In this document: piece after piece, positions 13,101 to 24,793 of the stretch
Layout: every line of letters starts with the position of its first letter
Numbering within the stretch: the stretch's first letter is position 1
Source: Pycnopodia helianthoides
Taxonomy: Eukaryota; Echinodermata; Asteroidea; Forcipulatida; Asteriidae
Length of the DNA: 64,000 nt
Direction: 5' to 3'
Assembly: GCA_032158295.1 (NCBI GenBank)
Contig: CM063259.1
Coordinates: 389,501 to 453,500 of the forward strand
Position numbers and translations under genes: made by a program
The notes under the pieces: model-generated
The model's database searches: none
Seen by the model: only the letters and a program-made list of their open reading frames with translations
What the model was told of the DNA's origin: nothing

Positions 13101-16100
13101 TTTTTTTTCTGTGCAGTATCCTCCCCATATCTTTGTCACTGTTGTATTGTCTATTCTTTATTTAATGAAGTGCTATCATGAAAAGTAATTCTTGCTTTGC
13201 TGAATAAAACAAAATTAAGTAAAGACACACAAAAATAAAATAAATAGGCCCTAAATAGTAGTAGTAGAAGTGTGTGTGCTAAATTCATGACATTTGCCGT
13301 GGTAAATGTCAATCGGGGTTGAGATAAATCTTACATCTAAAGTAACACTGCACTGCCGTTAGTCACGCAGAAGGGATGGGTTGCCATGGTGACAAGACAG
13401 AATTTAATACTAAATGGTATGTTCCAATTAAATTGCTCTGTGTAATCTGTGCACACAGTGTATAGTGTGCCAACATTGCATGGGTCCAGATACTGCCATC
13501 AGATTAGAGTTTTACACTGGCCATACTAATGTAAGGTCATCCCTTTACCTTCCAGTGCATTTCACTACACCTTTAAAGCAGAGGTTTTTATATTTAACAG
13601 TTTTGTTAAGACCTTCTGATGCATCAAAAAAATCACAGGCAAACTTTCTGTAGCATTTGACTTTACACAAACACATAATTTCATTGAATTTAATTTTTTG
13701 AAATATCTTTTCTTTATCTTTTATCTTCGCTTCGAATAAAATTAATCTAATGCACAAAATGCCTTGTTCTGCACATTATTACCTCAATCGTTTTTATCTA
13801 ATTTCAAAGAAATGTTGTCTTTAAAAACTATGATAAATAGTTTCCATTATGTTCAGATCTGAAATTCTTTTCCCAAAAGTGCAGCACTGCTGTTCTGATT
13901 CACTTTACACTTTTCTTAAGATACAAACATAAAATAATTCCAGCAATAAATCTGATTCCAGGTTATACTACACTGTACCTAACATGTGAAGATCTTTCTT
14001 TAATTGCACTCTAGCGACTCTATGTAAATGATATGTTGAACTGCTCAGTATTACAAACACCCATTAATTGGGTTATTATAATCACGCAGGCTCAATGCCC
14101 TTTTCAAATCTGAGAATTCTGAGCTTTATATCGGTGATTAAAAACATCAATATCTGAAGATATTACCCTGCTGAATATTAGCACTCTGATGACAATGGAG
14201 AAAATTAATTTTGTGATTGAACACATTTATTAATTTTTGAAAAAATGTAATTTTTGTTTTTTGTAGGTCATTAATTATTTGTTAAACACATAAAATTATT
14301 TTTGGCAAAACAGTGGTACACTGTGAAAATACCATACAATTTGTTTGTACGATACAGGTGTACACTGCCATGTTATTAGTCAAACAAAAATAACAACCAC
14401 ATGTAGTCAACCAAATTTTTACAAGAAATATTTTTTCTCAGGTAAATCAAGTGATGGACCAAACATACTAAACAGCCTGACCCAGATTTTGCATTTTGCC
14501 CTGTACATTTCCAGCCAGCCCAAGGCTCAAAACAGCCAGATTAATTTAGGCCAAATTAACATTTTAATCACATTACAATTGCCCGGCTCAATCGTGCACA
14601 CAAGAACAGTTATTCCAACACTCCAGCGACGCTACCATGCCACATATGGTACAGAAATGCGCGAGTAAACAGGCAGCTTGCCTGCACGCTGCCCTGGCCC
14701 TAACCACGACGACAACGACGAAAGGGTTCTCATTAATAATTGTCAATGATAATCACCCTGTGTGTACTTAATCAATAGGCTTGAATCTTATGTTATAGCT
14801 AGGGCAAAGAGAACAACCAGAGAGGAGTGAGGTGCACACAAAAGAGCCTGCCAATGGTTGGCAATTGGATAAAGTCACTATAGAGCAGCTGTTGCGGATG
14901 CATGGACTCTGAATAAATCATTAAAATGATTGCCAGGGAAGGATGTTCCTACTTTACTGTGCACAGATTAAATCACAACCTTATAGACTGATGAAATGCA
15001 TACTGTGCAGGGACAGGCGGGGTCTGATTTCACGTTTTATACTCAATGTCTCTGCAGACTTGCATAATGTGCCAGGGCTGCTCTGGCGTGTCGTGTGCAA
15101 CGGTACATTTATAACTGCAGTCACAAATCATTTTTTTAAATTATGCAAAATCCTAATACAACATAACTTGTGCTTCAGGCTTTAAAAAAGGCTTTAATAA
15201 TGTATAATACAACTTGTAATTTGAATTTAAACTAAAAATAATACCTTCAATTACTTTTTGAAAACCAATTTTAAACAGAAACACAAATTTGCAATAACAT
15301 CCAATTTAGATGAGATTGGCACTTTTACTGTCAAATTTCCAGGATCTAAAAACTGAACAAGAAATAAATCAAAGTGAAAATTAGCCTTTGGCTACTTTTT
15401 CAAAATTTGTTATTATTTTTTTGATAATTTTTTGCTTGATTACAAAAACCTCTAACTCACCACACAGCTCGCCTCATAGAGTCGTCCAAGCTTAGGCCTT
15501 ATGAAAGGACTGTAACAAAGAGAAAAATGTGGAAAATATGTAAGAATACATTTTACAAATAGATGCAATGAGCTCAAATTCTGAGATCTTCATTTGCTAT
15601 AAAAACAACCTAATAATATGCTGTCAATATTTCATATTTTGGGTCATGAAGATTGTGAATTTCTCCAGTCAAAAAGACAAACGTCTACATAATTCTACAG
15701 AGAATGACAGGGTCTTGTGAAATGAACGAGATAACATATGGCTGCTTAATAATTCAATTACATGTCATGCAAGATGGACTGAAAGTAGGTCTCCGTAGAA
15801 CACTCTACATATATAGGTTAATGTTTGAACCGTTGTAACCCTCTATTAAAAAAAGTTACTGTTTTATTAAAATTGTGCTGTGAAATATGTGAATAATATC
15901 CAAAAAAGATTTAAGTCCCATATAAGTATAAAAAATATACTTACGTAGTCATTTCTGTTTTAAGTCAGCAAACATAATTTGTTTGTTTGTTTTTTCCCTC
16001 TCGTTTTTTCCAATTAATTAAAAAAATACAATTATCAGTACAAAGTAACAACTCCCCAAAATATGACAGCGCAAAAAGCATTCAACTACAAGGCTACACT

Positions 16101-19100
16101 GTTCATTAACATTAATATGCAAATGTATTTTTTAGTCTAAAATCAGTATGTTTAACATTTCATTACAGGCCTAATAACTAATTCATGGTTATTGTGCATA
16201 ACGTGAGAGAACTGAACATTTTGTATTGAAACATTACAAAGGGCACCACAAGGCAGTGACTAGGGCATTACGGAAATTGTGACAAATGAAGCATTTGATC
16301 ACCATCTCTGTGTTTTAAAATGAAGTACAATATAGTTTTTTTGAATCAGAGTAATTTATTTCCCGTCCTTGAGCTTTTTGTATTAAAGCAAAATACATGT
16401 ACAACAGAGCTTAAAATTTACAGTAACTGCAGGCTAGAGGCCATTGATTTTAGCATTGGGCTGTAAACTCATGACCAGACAACTACAGTGGTCTTGTGTT
16501 TTTCAATTAAGTAATAAAAACTCTGTGTATTAATTATCTTTAACAAAAACAAATTATGTTCAAATGTTGACTGAGTGGCCAAAATCTCAAAAGAAGTTAT
16601 TTTAAGTCAAAATGAATGCCGATGTAGCTGTTATTCCAGCAAAATTTCAGGCAATAGGTAAAAAAAAACATTCAACAGAATATTTGAACATTTTAAAGAA
16701 AGAGCAACAAGTCAGTTTACTGACTGAGTCTGATTTCTTTCTTTTTCTCATCTTCATTTTGATCTTATAAACAAATTTCTAGAGCAGTAACTCAAAGATT
16801 ATCCTCCACATTCGAGCCCCGAAGAAGTACATCCAGTTGAAATCTCATCAAGTTTAATTTGTAGCTAATAACATTATGGTTAAAAATAATTTTCTTTTGT
16901 ATCATATTTTTTTCAATTTTCATACCGGGCTTTATACATGGGTACATATATTTTTTATTACAGCAATTAAAATTAATGGTGACTTTTAGGGTCTTTAGTG
17001 CCTTTTCTCATGTTTTTGTCTGCATTTTAGATGGAAATTGTAAAGAATGAACTGTAATGAATGAACTTTAGAATCAGAAAGCTTTCAGATTAAAAGTAAT
17101 CAAATATCTCCAATTTACAAATCTTTTACTATAGAATCAGATTTTGACTACAAAGACAGCTTTAAAATACCTTTTATGCTCTCAGATTAAACAATGAAAT
17201 TTCCTGATAATTTACTCAGAACAATCTGTAATGGACAGAGATGATACACTTTGGTATTAATTTCAAATTAATCAAATAATACTCGCATCCATCATTTATT
17301 TTCCGAGCCAAGCTTCCCCTGGGAAAGCTCTGATATAGAAAAACAATCTCACTGATTTGTAAAATGTCAATTTTTAACCATTTTGATCAGGTAGAGGCCT
17401 ACATGTACAATTTGATGAGACTTGCCTGGAGACTAACAATTGTGCAAATTTGGAAGCTAGTTACAACAGTCTTGTCAATATCTAAAAAATAAATTCATAA
17501 AAGACAACTAATACCTTTCCAAGAAAACTGACATGTACATGTAGGCCTAACCTGAAAATTAAAACTACAATAGATTTTGTGTTCTTTGTGTACATGTCAT
17601 CTTTTTGTTTCTTTAGCACTGTGTTTCTCACATAGCAAGGAGAACAAGCATTCACTTCAAAATAAACACTTAAAGGTATTGTACACTTTTGGTAACAGCT
17701 CAAAATCAGTGTCCACATTTTGTGTGATTAAACATACGCATGAACAAACAAACCTGTGAAAGTTTGAGCTCAATTGGTCATCGAGGTCACGAGAAAATAG
17801 TGAAAAGAGATCTTATGAGTTTTCTGTTTTTTCAAATTATCGCGCGCGATAATTACTATTGTTTTACTCGTTTTTCAGGAACGACAGCATATTAGGCAGA
17901 AATATTTTAAGAAACCCTTTCTACCATTACTTACTTTAAATCATGTAAGTTATGTGTGAATCTGTGAACATTGTGTTTTTCGATCTTACCAATAGTGTAC
18001 AGGGCCTTTAAAGGAACATTACAGAATTGGTTTTGCTAACAAAACAGTTGCTGGCAGTGTAAGCACTTGATGTAATCTACCATATAAACTGACAAACCTG
18101 TAGAAGTTTGAGATCGATCGGCCTTCTGGGTCACGAGAAAATAGTGAAAAACCGATTACACATTTGCATGAAATCATATAGATTCAACAAATGAATAAAA
18201 CGCTCACTGAGCGATAAACTCCAAGCGGAAAATTGGTTTATTCATTTCTCATGAAATATGGCATTTCAGACAGAAATATTTCAAGGGATGTTTTCTACTA
18301 TCATCATCGTTAGACCGTGTAAGTTTTATGTAAATCTGTGATCAAAAGTATATTTTTACAAGTTTTCTTCTTACCAATTCTGTAATGTTCCTTTAAGGCT
18401 CATCAAGGCCATGTCAAAAGAAACTAGCACTGCAGGCCTGCTATCCAGATAGAGTGTCTGGTTTCACTTAAATTGTAAATAAACATCAGTTGATGAGGTG
18501 ATTATCATCTTCAATAAATCAACCTTGTTTACAAATTAGTTCCTATATGAGTATGATACAGAGTTCCACCATGGCTTGACACTGACAGCTCTTGTGATCC
18601 GAAACTGCATTTTATTTTGAAAAGTGTTCACAATCAAAATGGCTTTCCTTCAATGTAAAGGACATGTAAGCTTGTTTACAAAAAAAGGAGTGACATTATA
18701 TATTCCAGGGGAGCAAAGACCCTCCTACAATACTTTTTATAAATCTAGTTATTTTGTTTTTAGGAAAATAGATAAAATAAATTTACCCAGCAGTAAGCAA
18801 GGTTTTTTCAGAAACAGTGCCAAGGCGTGAACAGTTGGTTTACTGGGGTGAGAATGTAAAAAAATATGAGCATTAAAAGCTGCCTAAAACAAGAACTGAA
18901 CCAACCTTTTTAAATTGCAATAAAGAAGAAATACAATTTGTACAAGAATAATTAAAAATTGTATATTTTTTAATATATATAAACACTCACTGACACTCAC
19001 AATGCTTATTGCTTGCATCCATTTAATGTCATTAGTTTTTTCTCTTTAATATCATTATTTTTCCTTTTTCTTTTATTTATCGAGTTGAATGATGGTTGAA

Positions 19101-19465
19101 GTCAATATAGTCGATCGTCCATCTTGACAACTACTGTCATTAATTCTTTTAGCTATCAACAACAATGTACACCTTACCAAGACAAATTACAACAAGTGAA
19201 GTGCGATTTCACTCTCAAAATGCATTTCTATTAATATCTGACCAGAAATTGCACCAGCGGGATTTAAAATATTCCAAAAATGCAGCCCATCCAAAATCAG
19301 CGCACGGCAAGCTCATTACCACAGAAGCAGCAGACAACCGCTGCGGGGGGAAAAGTGACAAGTATTTACGAACCTTGTTTGTCTCCACAGAAAAATCTGC
19401 AACGGCAACGGGACAGACCGGGCGAGTATTTTCGGGTCATCATTGCAACTTTTCCGTTTGACCAT
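7030..19465 (-). CDS. UNC80: UNC80 homologue, 5' part (partial; three coding exons)
   Basis: This is the N-terminal part of UNC80, the large scaffold that links UNC79 and the NALCN sodium-leak channel at the plasma membrane of excitable cells. Coding exons in gene order are 19465-19374, 15509-15461 and 10129-7030, joined in frame with phases 2, 0 and 1, giving 1080 codons. The start reads MVKRKS, as in the vertebrate protein. It is followed by QIFLWRQTS across the first junction, RPKLGRLYEASCV in exon 2 and SFERVLVENKLHGLSP at the start of exon 3. Near the end, CGEGLRGHSG matches the family and stops at a canonical GTGAGT donor. UNC80 is normally above 3000 aa, so two thirds of the gene lies left of the window. 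No convincing next exon was found in 1-7029. Identification is from remembered family sequence and is very secure. Confidence 0.95.
10595..10920 (+). mobile_element. tRNA-derived SINE
   Basis: A head with an A-box-like TGGTCAAGCGCACTGGACT is followed by a B-box-like TAGGTTCAAGTTCC. The body has ACACTTGTGTCC and CCTTCGGATGGGACGTAAA, and the end has GGTGCTACATAAATCAA. The same body recurs at 43711-43990. It is an intronic insertion in UNC80. Confidence 0.85.
11735..11945. repeat. Dispersed repeat (GGGCCAGTAAACTCATGAC type)
   Basis: Shares GATTTTAGCATTGGGC, CAGTAAACTCATGAC and GTCTTGTGTTTTTAATTCAA with 16405-16570, and the same order of blocks with the flank of the minisatellite at 3083-3370. 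A shorter relative lies at 12060-12145. Confidence 0.75.
12694..12889. mobile_element. Short MITE with GTACTGACCC termini
   Basis: The left end GTACTGACCCCTTGCG is inverted against the right end GGGTCAGTATC. The interior AAAATGGCGCAACTAAGATTA recurs at 27475-27500 (AAAATGGCGCAACCAAGATTA) in a second copy that also ends GGGTCAGTA. Confidence 0.65.
15461..15509 (-). CDS. UNC80: UNC80 coding exon 2
   Basis: This 49-nt exon lies between acceptor TTGTTACAG and donor GTGAGT. It encodes PFIRPKLGRLYEASCV after one base completing a serine codon, and matches the RPKLG..YEASCV segment conserved in UNC80. Phase is 2 in and 0 out, which fits both neighbouring exons exactly. Confidence 0.93.
16405..16570. 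repeat. Dispersed repeat (second copy of the 11735 family)
   Basis: Blocks AACTGCAGGCTAGAGGCC, GATTTTAGCATTGGGC and GTCTTGTGTTTTTCAATTAA match the copy at 11735 in order and orientation. Confidence 0.75.
17670..18011. mobile_element. MITE, family A, subfamily with TATTGTACAC termini
   Basis: Termini are TTAAAGGTATTGTACACTTT and AGTGTACAGGGCCTTTAA, inverted. The interior has AACAAACCTGTGAAAGTTTG, GGTCACGAGAAAATAGTG and a perfect palindrome ATTATCGCGCGCGATAAT at 17838-17855. It shares its right terminus with the next element. Confidence 0.88.
18008..18397. mobile_element. MITE, family A, subfamily with GGAACATTACAGAATTGGT termini
   Basis: A terminal inverted repeat of about 22 bp (AAAGGAACATTACAGAATTG on the left, CAATTCTGTAATGTTCCTTT on the right). 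It is nearly identical along its length to 35025-35418, including GAGATCGATCGGCCTTCTGG and GGGATGTTTTCTACTATCAT. Confidence 0.92.
19374..19465 (-). CDS. UNC80: UNC80 coding exon 1 (start codon exon)
   Basis: The 92-nt exon holds 30 codons plus AG. It starts at the ATG at 19465-19463, preceded by CCCAAG, and ends at donor GTTCGT (19373-19368). It encodes MVKRKSCNDDPKIL, then PLPLQIFLWRQT. The next exon supplies the T that completes Ser31. The start is chosen because both the first six residues and the FLWRQTS segment match UNC80 of other animals. It is too short to stand out as an open reading frame and is hidden under longer spurious plus-strand frames. The flank at 19466-19840 is richer in CpG than its surroundings and is the likely promoter side. 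Confidence 0.92.
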
Positions 19466-21950
19466 CTTGGGTAAAAAGCTCCTGCCGAGCGAAGAAACCG
19501 TTCATTTATGTCCACATCTTAAGCAGAAGGTTGTCGTTGTTTTGTGATGGAGTTGTCATTGTTGGAAAATGGGCAAATAATGAAAAGATGTGTCCAGGTG
19601 CCGTATATCACCATTATGCACGTCGATCAGCTGGCCCGACTGTAGCTAGCTGCACACATCACATAAAAATAGTAGTAGTGTACTACAATGTACATCATAA
19701 TGACATAAGCAGTGCGTGTGTGTGTACACAGATCCGATGCATCACGCACACGACGACAGACGATCGACGTGTACAAAAAATAGCTGCATACGGATGGATG
19801 CAGCTATCTATAGCTGTCGGACGTAAAGTTCAGTGATGATGCCCTCTCTTGATATCGGTTATAGATGCGCCATCCATAGACTGAAGAACCAAGCAAGATT
19901 TTTTTAAATTCTTCTCCTTCATTTTCATGACCTAGGGCCTATGCCCTAAAAAATCCTGCCCAAAAAGTTCACTAAATCCACAATATGCTGAAGATTTGAT
20001 GTAGCCTATGTTTTTAATTCAATGATCCGTTTTTAATAAATTTCATTATCGGCTCTAAAGGTCTTTTCTCTATGATATTGTACACCTTCGTTCGGAAGCC
20101 ATTTTGTTTTGCGATGCGCTAAACGCGGTTTCCCCGAGTATTTTTGTTGACTTCAAAATTATAACCACAGCTCTGCCACTTCCCCAGTAATGTTCTTCAT
20201 CGTACTTATTATTGCAATTTTGTTTTCATAAAAATGCTTTTATGGAAACTACCAGCATTAGTTTATAAGGGTTTTCCATTTTCCAAATGCTGTTCATTAG
20301 GTTTGTAAGAAAACAAATAAAACTTACGTTTGTTGACGTTTCTCAAGTTTATGGCCATTTTCAATGTAAGGCCCATTCGAATGGCTGCGGGAAATTATGC
20401 AAATACATGCAAATGACCTAACTACATAATACTCGGTATTCATGTTATAGTTCCAAAACAAAATCTCAGATGATCTGAAAACTACAAAATGAAACTCAAA
20501 CACACTCGCGAGCATAAAATTACAAACAGAAATGTTACAGTACAAAACACCAATACTGATTTATATCTTGCTTTATTCGCTTGCTTTAATTCCTGACCAA
20601 TATTTTTATCAAAAATTCGGACACCACATTGTAGACAATAATAACCAAAATCAAAGGTACATTGCAAATAGGCCTAAGCACAAAATGATCATGGCGTGTT
20701 TTGGCATTCACCTGACCAGAAACAAGTCTCTCATTCACTCCACTAAAACCAAAACACTTTCCGAGAGGTACGCCACAGCAAACACAAACGCCAGCCGGTA
20801 AAAGCGAAAACAGTTCGTAACGAACTTGGTCTTCGGTTTCTTTTAAACATTATTCATCTTTAGTCAAATAAATTCAGTATACGACATCATTCGTTAGTTT
20901 GTAAAACCTGCCACCGTGAAACAAAACAGTTCACTCCATGCCACCACTTCGTTTACGGTCTGGTCGGAAACTGCAGTTTCTGGTCGGGGTAACCAAAATG
21001 CACCCCTATTCATAAGAGTGACGTAATTCCACCAAATCGACAACATAATTTTTTTCCAATTTACTTTTCAACAGATTTCTGAAAATAATCAAATCCAAAC
21101 CATTCGCAGTCTTGTGTTCAATAACATATTTTTTCACATTATTGCACGCTTAATAACAATTTCTCCAAGTACAGCTGACCGAAAAGAGACAGCCACAAAA
21201 AGAGCCTTGAACAAAGGCTAAACCATTATCTGTTATTGACTGAAACTTGTAATATGTGAATTTCGGCTCAAACACTAAGCTTTAATGCATGGGTCTTTAA
21301 AAAAATGTTTATAATAAATAATTAGCAAAGTCTGATCAGCTAGATTTATTGTGCACTAAACAAGTTGTTGTGCTTAACATCTTCAACAACAACAACAATT
21401 TAGTTCACATTTATTTCATGGCTATTGCTTTTTTTCCAAGTATGACCATCATCCAACATTACGCAGCATTATTTTAAAGGAACTATTCTTGCAAAAGTTG
21501 GGAATAAATACACAATTAATTAAGTGCATATATTGTACCCTTTCTTAAACCTGTTCTAAAAAAATGAAAGACAAAATCTCCCAAAGTCAACAGAATGAAC
21601 AAAAGGCAAGTTGCTAGAAACAATGTAGCCGGCCGAATACATGAATGTATTAATGATAAATCATAAACTTTAATGGAGGAAGTTTTCCCTTTAAGGATAA
21701 AGTACAGGGTTCATAATTAACAGGATTTAAAAAAAATGTTTTTTGCAAACAATGTTTCACCAGAACCAATCCTCCACACAAATATTTGCATCTGAGCTAG
21801 TCTAGGAAATAGCATTTATAGACCCCCTATACCACAGTTGCTTATTTCGATTGCCACAACCCAAAAACAAGCCTGGTATTGAACGAACACAAACCCCATT
21901 GACAAACCATTATGTTTTCACAAATATAATGGATGACCACACACTTTAAA

Positions 21951-22230
21951 AACTACAGGGTCCCAAATTCCAGGTCCCTTGGGAGCTGACCCATTTCTGG
22001 GTCAGGATGACCTAGAATCTGTTTCAAACTGACGCAGAATCCGATTAAAAAATCAAATCGTTTACCAGTTTCTGGGTCAGCCTGATATAGAAATGGGTCA
22101 GGACCCCTAAAACATGGAATCTGGGTCAATTCTGACATGAGAGATTCTGGAGGGCAGAATTTGATGACATTTTCACAGGATCGGCTGAATGGTTCTAGTG
22201 TTGATTGAAAATTTGAAAACAGAAACAATT
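21951..22230. repeat. Dispersed repeat rich in GGGTCAG/CTGACCC
   Basis: Contains AGCTGACCCATTTCTGGGTC, GTTTCTGGGTCAGCCTGA and GAAATGGGTCAGGACCCC. A related, diverged copy in the other orientation lies in ARX intron 2 at 40190-40510 (GACCCGGATCCGGGTCA, GTCAGCCTGACCCG). Confidence 0.6.
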
Positions 22231-22829
22231 AGTTTTCAGTTTCAAAAACTATATTGCTGTAAACTTGGCCACTACAGCAATGCACAATCCAGCATGTAGC
22301 ACAAATATATAATACAAATATAATTATCATTCACAAAAAATATCACAACTTTAGTTTATGAAATTATATATTCAAGTGATCATCTTGAAAATTTTCGTTC
22401 CATTAAAATTAGGAAGACCTGAAATCATTGTTTCCGATGGACACCTTTATACAGGTAAAATTAGACTCCTTTCAAGACGCCAAACCCTTACTACTAAGTA
22501 ATACTTGGTTAAACAGAACTGTGTTAGTTTTACACTTTGAAATTTTGAGTGTTTGACCCAAAATCACATTAATCGCAATTGGTTGAAATATTTCATGTAT
22601 GAAGAGAGAATATGTGCCGTACTTCATCCATATTTCTGCTAAAAAAGCAAATTTTTAACTGTTATATTGAATAACATGAAGGCACCAAGTAGAACTTGTA
22701 ATTTGGACAGATTTTTCCCAACTAAATGATCTCTCTTATGATCAAATGAGTTGAACACTGACAAAAATGCACATTCAAAAAAAAGTCTGAATCTCCAGAA
22801 CAAACAAACAAATAAACAAATAATTTTTA

Positions 22830-23146
22830 ATAATAATAATAATAATAAGTGATGTTTATTTAGTGTCGGTATTGGCCAATTTTGATACTCATGGTGAATG
22901 AACTAAATAACCCCAGTCACTGGGCCATTTATTTCATTCATTTAACCAGCCTGTGCTGCAAAGTATGTAGCGCACCAAGCTAAATCAATCACAAGAACCA
23001 TCTCTGTACTCACAGGGACCCATTTACTCCTGGATGAAGAGAAGCAATTACTATTAAGCGACTTGTTCAAGGACACAAGTGTCATGACCGGAATTCGAAC
23101 CCACACCCTGATGACTCGGCCAACAGTGCACTAGCTGCGCGGCCAC
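22830..23146 (-). mobile_element. tRNA-derived SINE (reverse orientation)
   Basis: On the minus strand the head is GTGGCCGCGCAGCTAGTGC and the B box GGGTTCGAATTCC. The body includes ACACTTGTGTCCTTGAAC and the 3' end is an AAT/ATT microsatellite (22836-22848). Confidence 0.8.
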
Positions 23147-24793
23147 AAAAAGCTTGATATCTTGGCAACAAAACCTTTTACCTTTTTCAAATAAAGGTAT
23201 TCAATTTTTTAATCAAAGGTGAAAATTTAACCAAAATCTGAATAGTTTGTTTGCAATTCATTATCACATCAAGCATTAACTCCCCCGACCCCCCAAAAAA
23301 CACACCACAACAACAACAGACAAAAAACAAAAACAAAACAAAAAACACCCGATATAACATTAAACAAAGAAAAAATAATAGGTATTTTTTTTACAAATCT
23401 TGATTTACCTTTTCAAATAATAAGTTAAATTTAATTTGGTTCAATTACTCAATGGTTCATTGGATTTGACAAAACAGCCGAGTACCCACACAATGGGTTA
23501 CAAATATCAAGCACTGAAATTGCACCCATGACCCCTGACCCATGACCCCTGCATTCTACAGCGGATACCTGGACCATTAGACCACATAATCTTTGTAACC
23601 AAATATCTACCAAAGATCGTGTCTGGCACAAACAGTGCCCTAAAATTCTGTAACTGAAAAGTTTAAATAAAAATACAAAAATGGGCAAAAACTTGAAAAA
23701 CATTTGGAGTTGTTAAAATTGCGGCATTTTACATCATTTAAGAACAATGAAGAGACCTTCTTTGTACTAGATTTACATAAAACAAAATTTACCCAAGTGA
23801 CCGTCGGCAAGTGATCTTATCATACACATTTTACAAAATTACATAAAAAGGAACCGAAACAGTAATTTGTTTTCTTTTCTTGGAATGTGAGAAACATGAT
23901 AACCTGATTTTCAGTAGTACTCTGAAGATTTGAGGTAAATTATAATTAAAAAAAAGCCAACTCTTGATTTGACTCTCTGATCAAATTTCTTATCAAATGT
24001 GAGTAATGTTTTGTAACACCGAATCAAGTGCATTATTACTAAGAAGGAACATTTTATTTCAAGGAATCTTTCATACTGAGACTATGTCTGAATCAGTGGC
24101 TAGTCGCTACTTGCACGGATCCGCCATGTGCATGCAGAGCCTCGACTTCATGCTTCATTTGTATTGTATTTATGTATCTGTTTGGATGAAAGTGTCTTCA
24201 CATTACCGTGACAATACATAGTTATACACCACTTCTATTCACTGCTGTCCCCAATTCAAGGCTCTACACGCAAATGGCTGACAATGCAAGGGGCGAATGG
24301 CTTGATCGTCACATGAACATGCCTTGAAGCATAGTAGGCCCATAGCAACAGCCTTAGCAACAGCCGAACCATAGCCGCTTATTCTGACATGGCCTATCCA
24401 AGAATAATGTTGGGCGACTCAACTCAGTGGTGGCAAGCATTTTAAAGAAAAGAACATCATTGAGTTTGTTTTATATCAATGGTTTTGTTGACCCAATTGC
24501 ACAGACCAATCACTGTGGTATCAATTCAAAAAATACAAACCAATCCAAAGATTTGTTTTCAACATCAGTGGGTATCACTTCCACTAAAGCACTTAAAGGT
24601 TAAACAATCAGACCAACCAATCACTGTGATGCATTCTGACATATGAACCAATCAGAACATCTGTTAAATAACAATAGTTTTGTGATCAAAAGAGTAACAT
24701 GGATGCATTTTTTGTGTGTGCTTATCATCACCAATCAACCAATCACCGCACTTAATTTCAAAAGAAGAGCCAATCAGAAGGTCTGTTGTATAC

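Larger units (their letters stand above)
10130..15460. other. UNC80 intron 2
   Basis: An intron of 5.3 kb between coding exons 2 and 3. It holds the SINE at 10595, a dispersed repeat at 11735-11945 with a related piece at 12060-12145, and a MITE at 12694-12889. The remainder is AT-rich with no open frames of note. Confidence 0.85.
15510..19373. other. UNC80 intron 1
   Basis: An intron of 3.9 kb. It holds a dispersed repeat (16405-16570) and two abutting MITEs (17670-18397). The remaining AT-rich DNA shows no supported feature. Confidence 0.85.
19466..24793. other. UNC80 5' flank / PCYT1 3' flank
   Basis: No gene was found. The first 1.3 kb upstream of the UNC80 start is relatively CpG-rich and probably includes its promoter and 5' UTR. 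Beyond it lie a dispersed repeat (21951-22230), a SINE (22830-23146) and simple A-rich and AAT-rich tracts. PCYT1 ends at 24794; AATAAA-type signals on its strand are too common in this AT-rich DNA to single one out. Confidence 0.6.
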
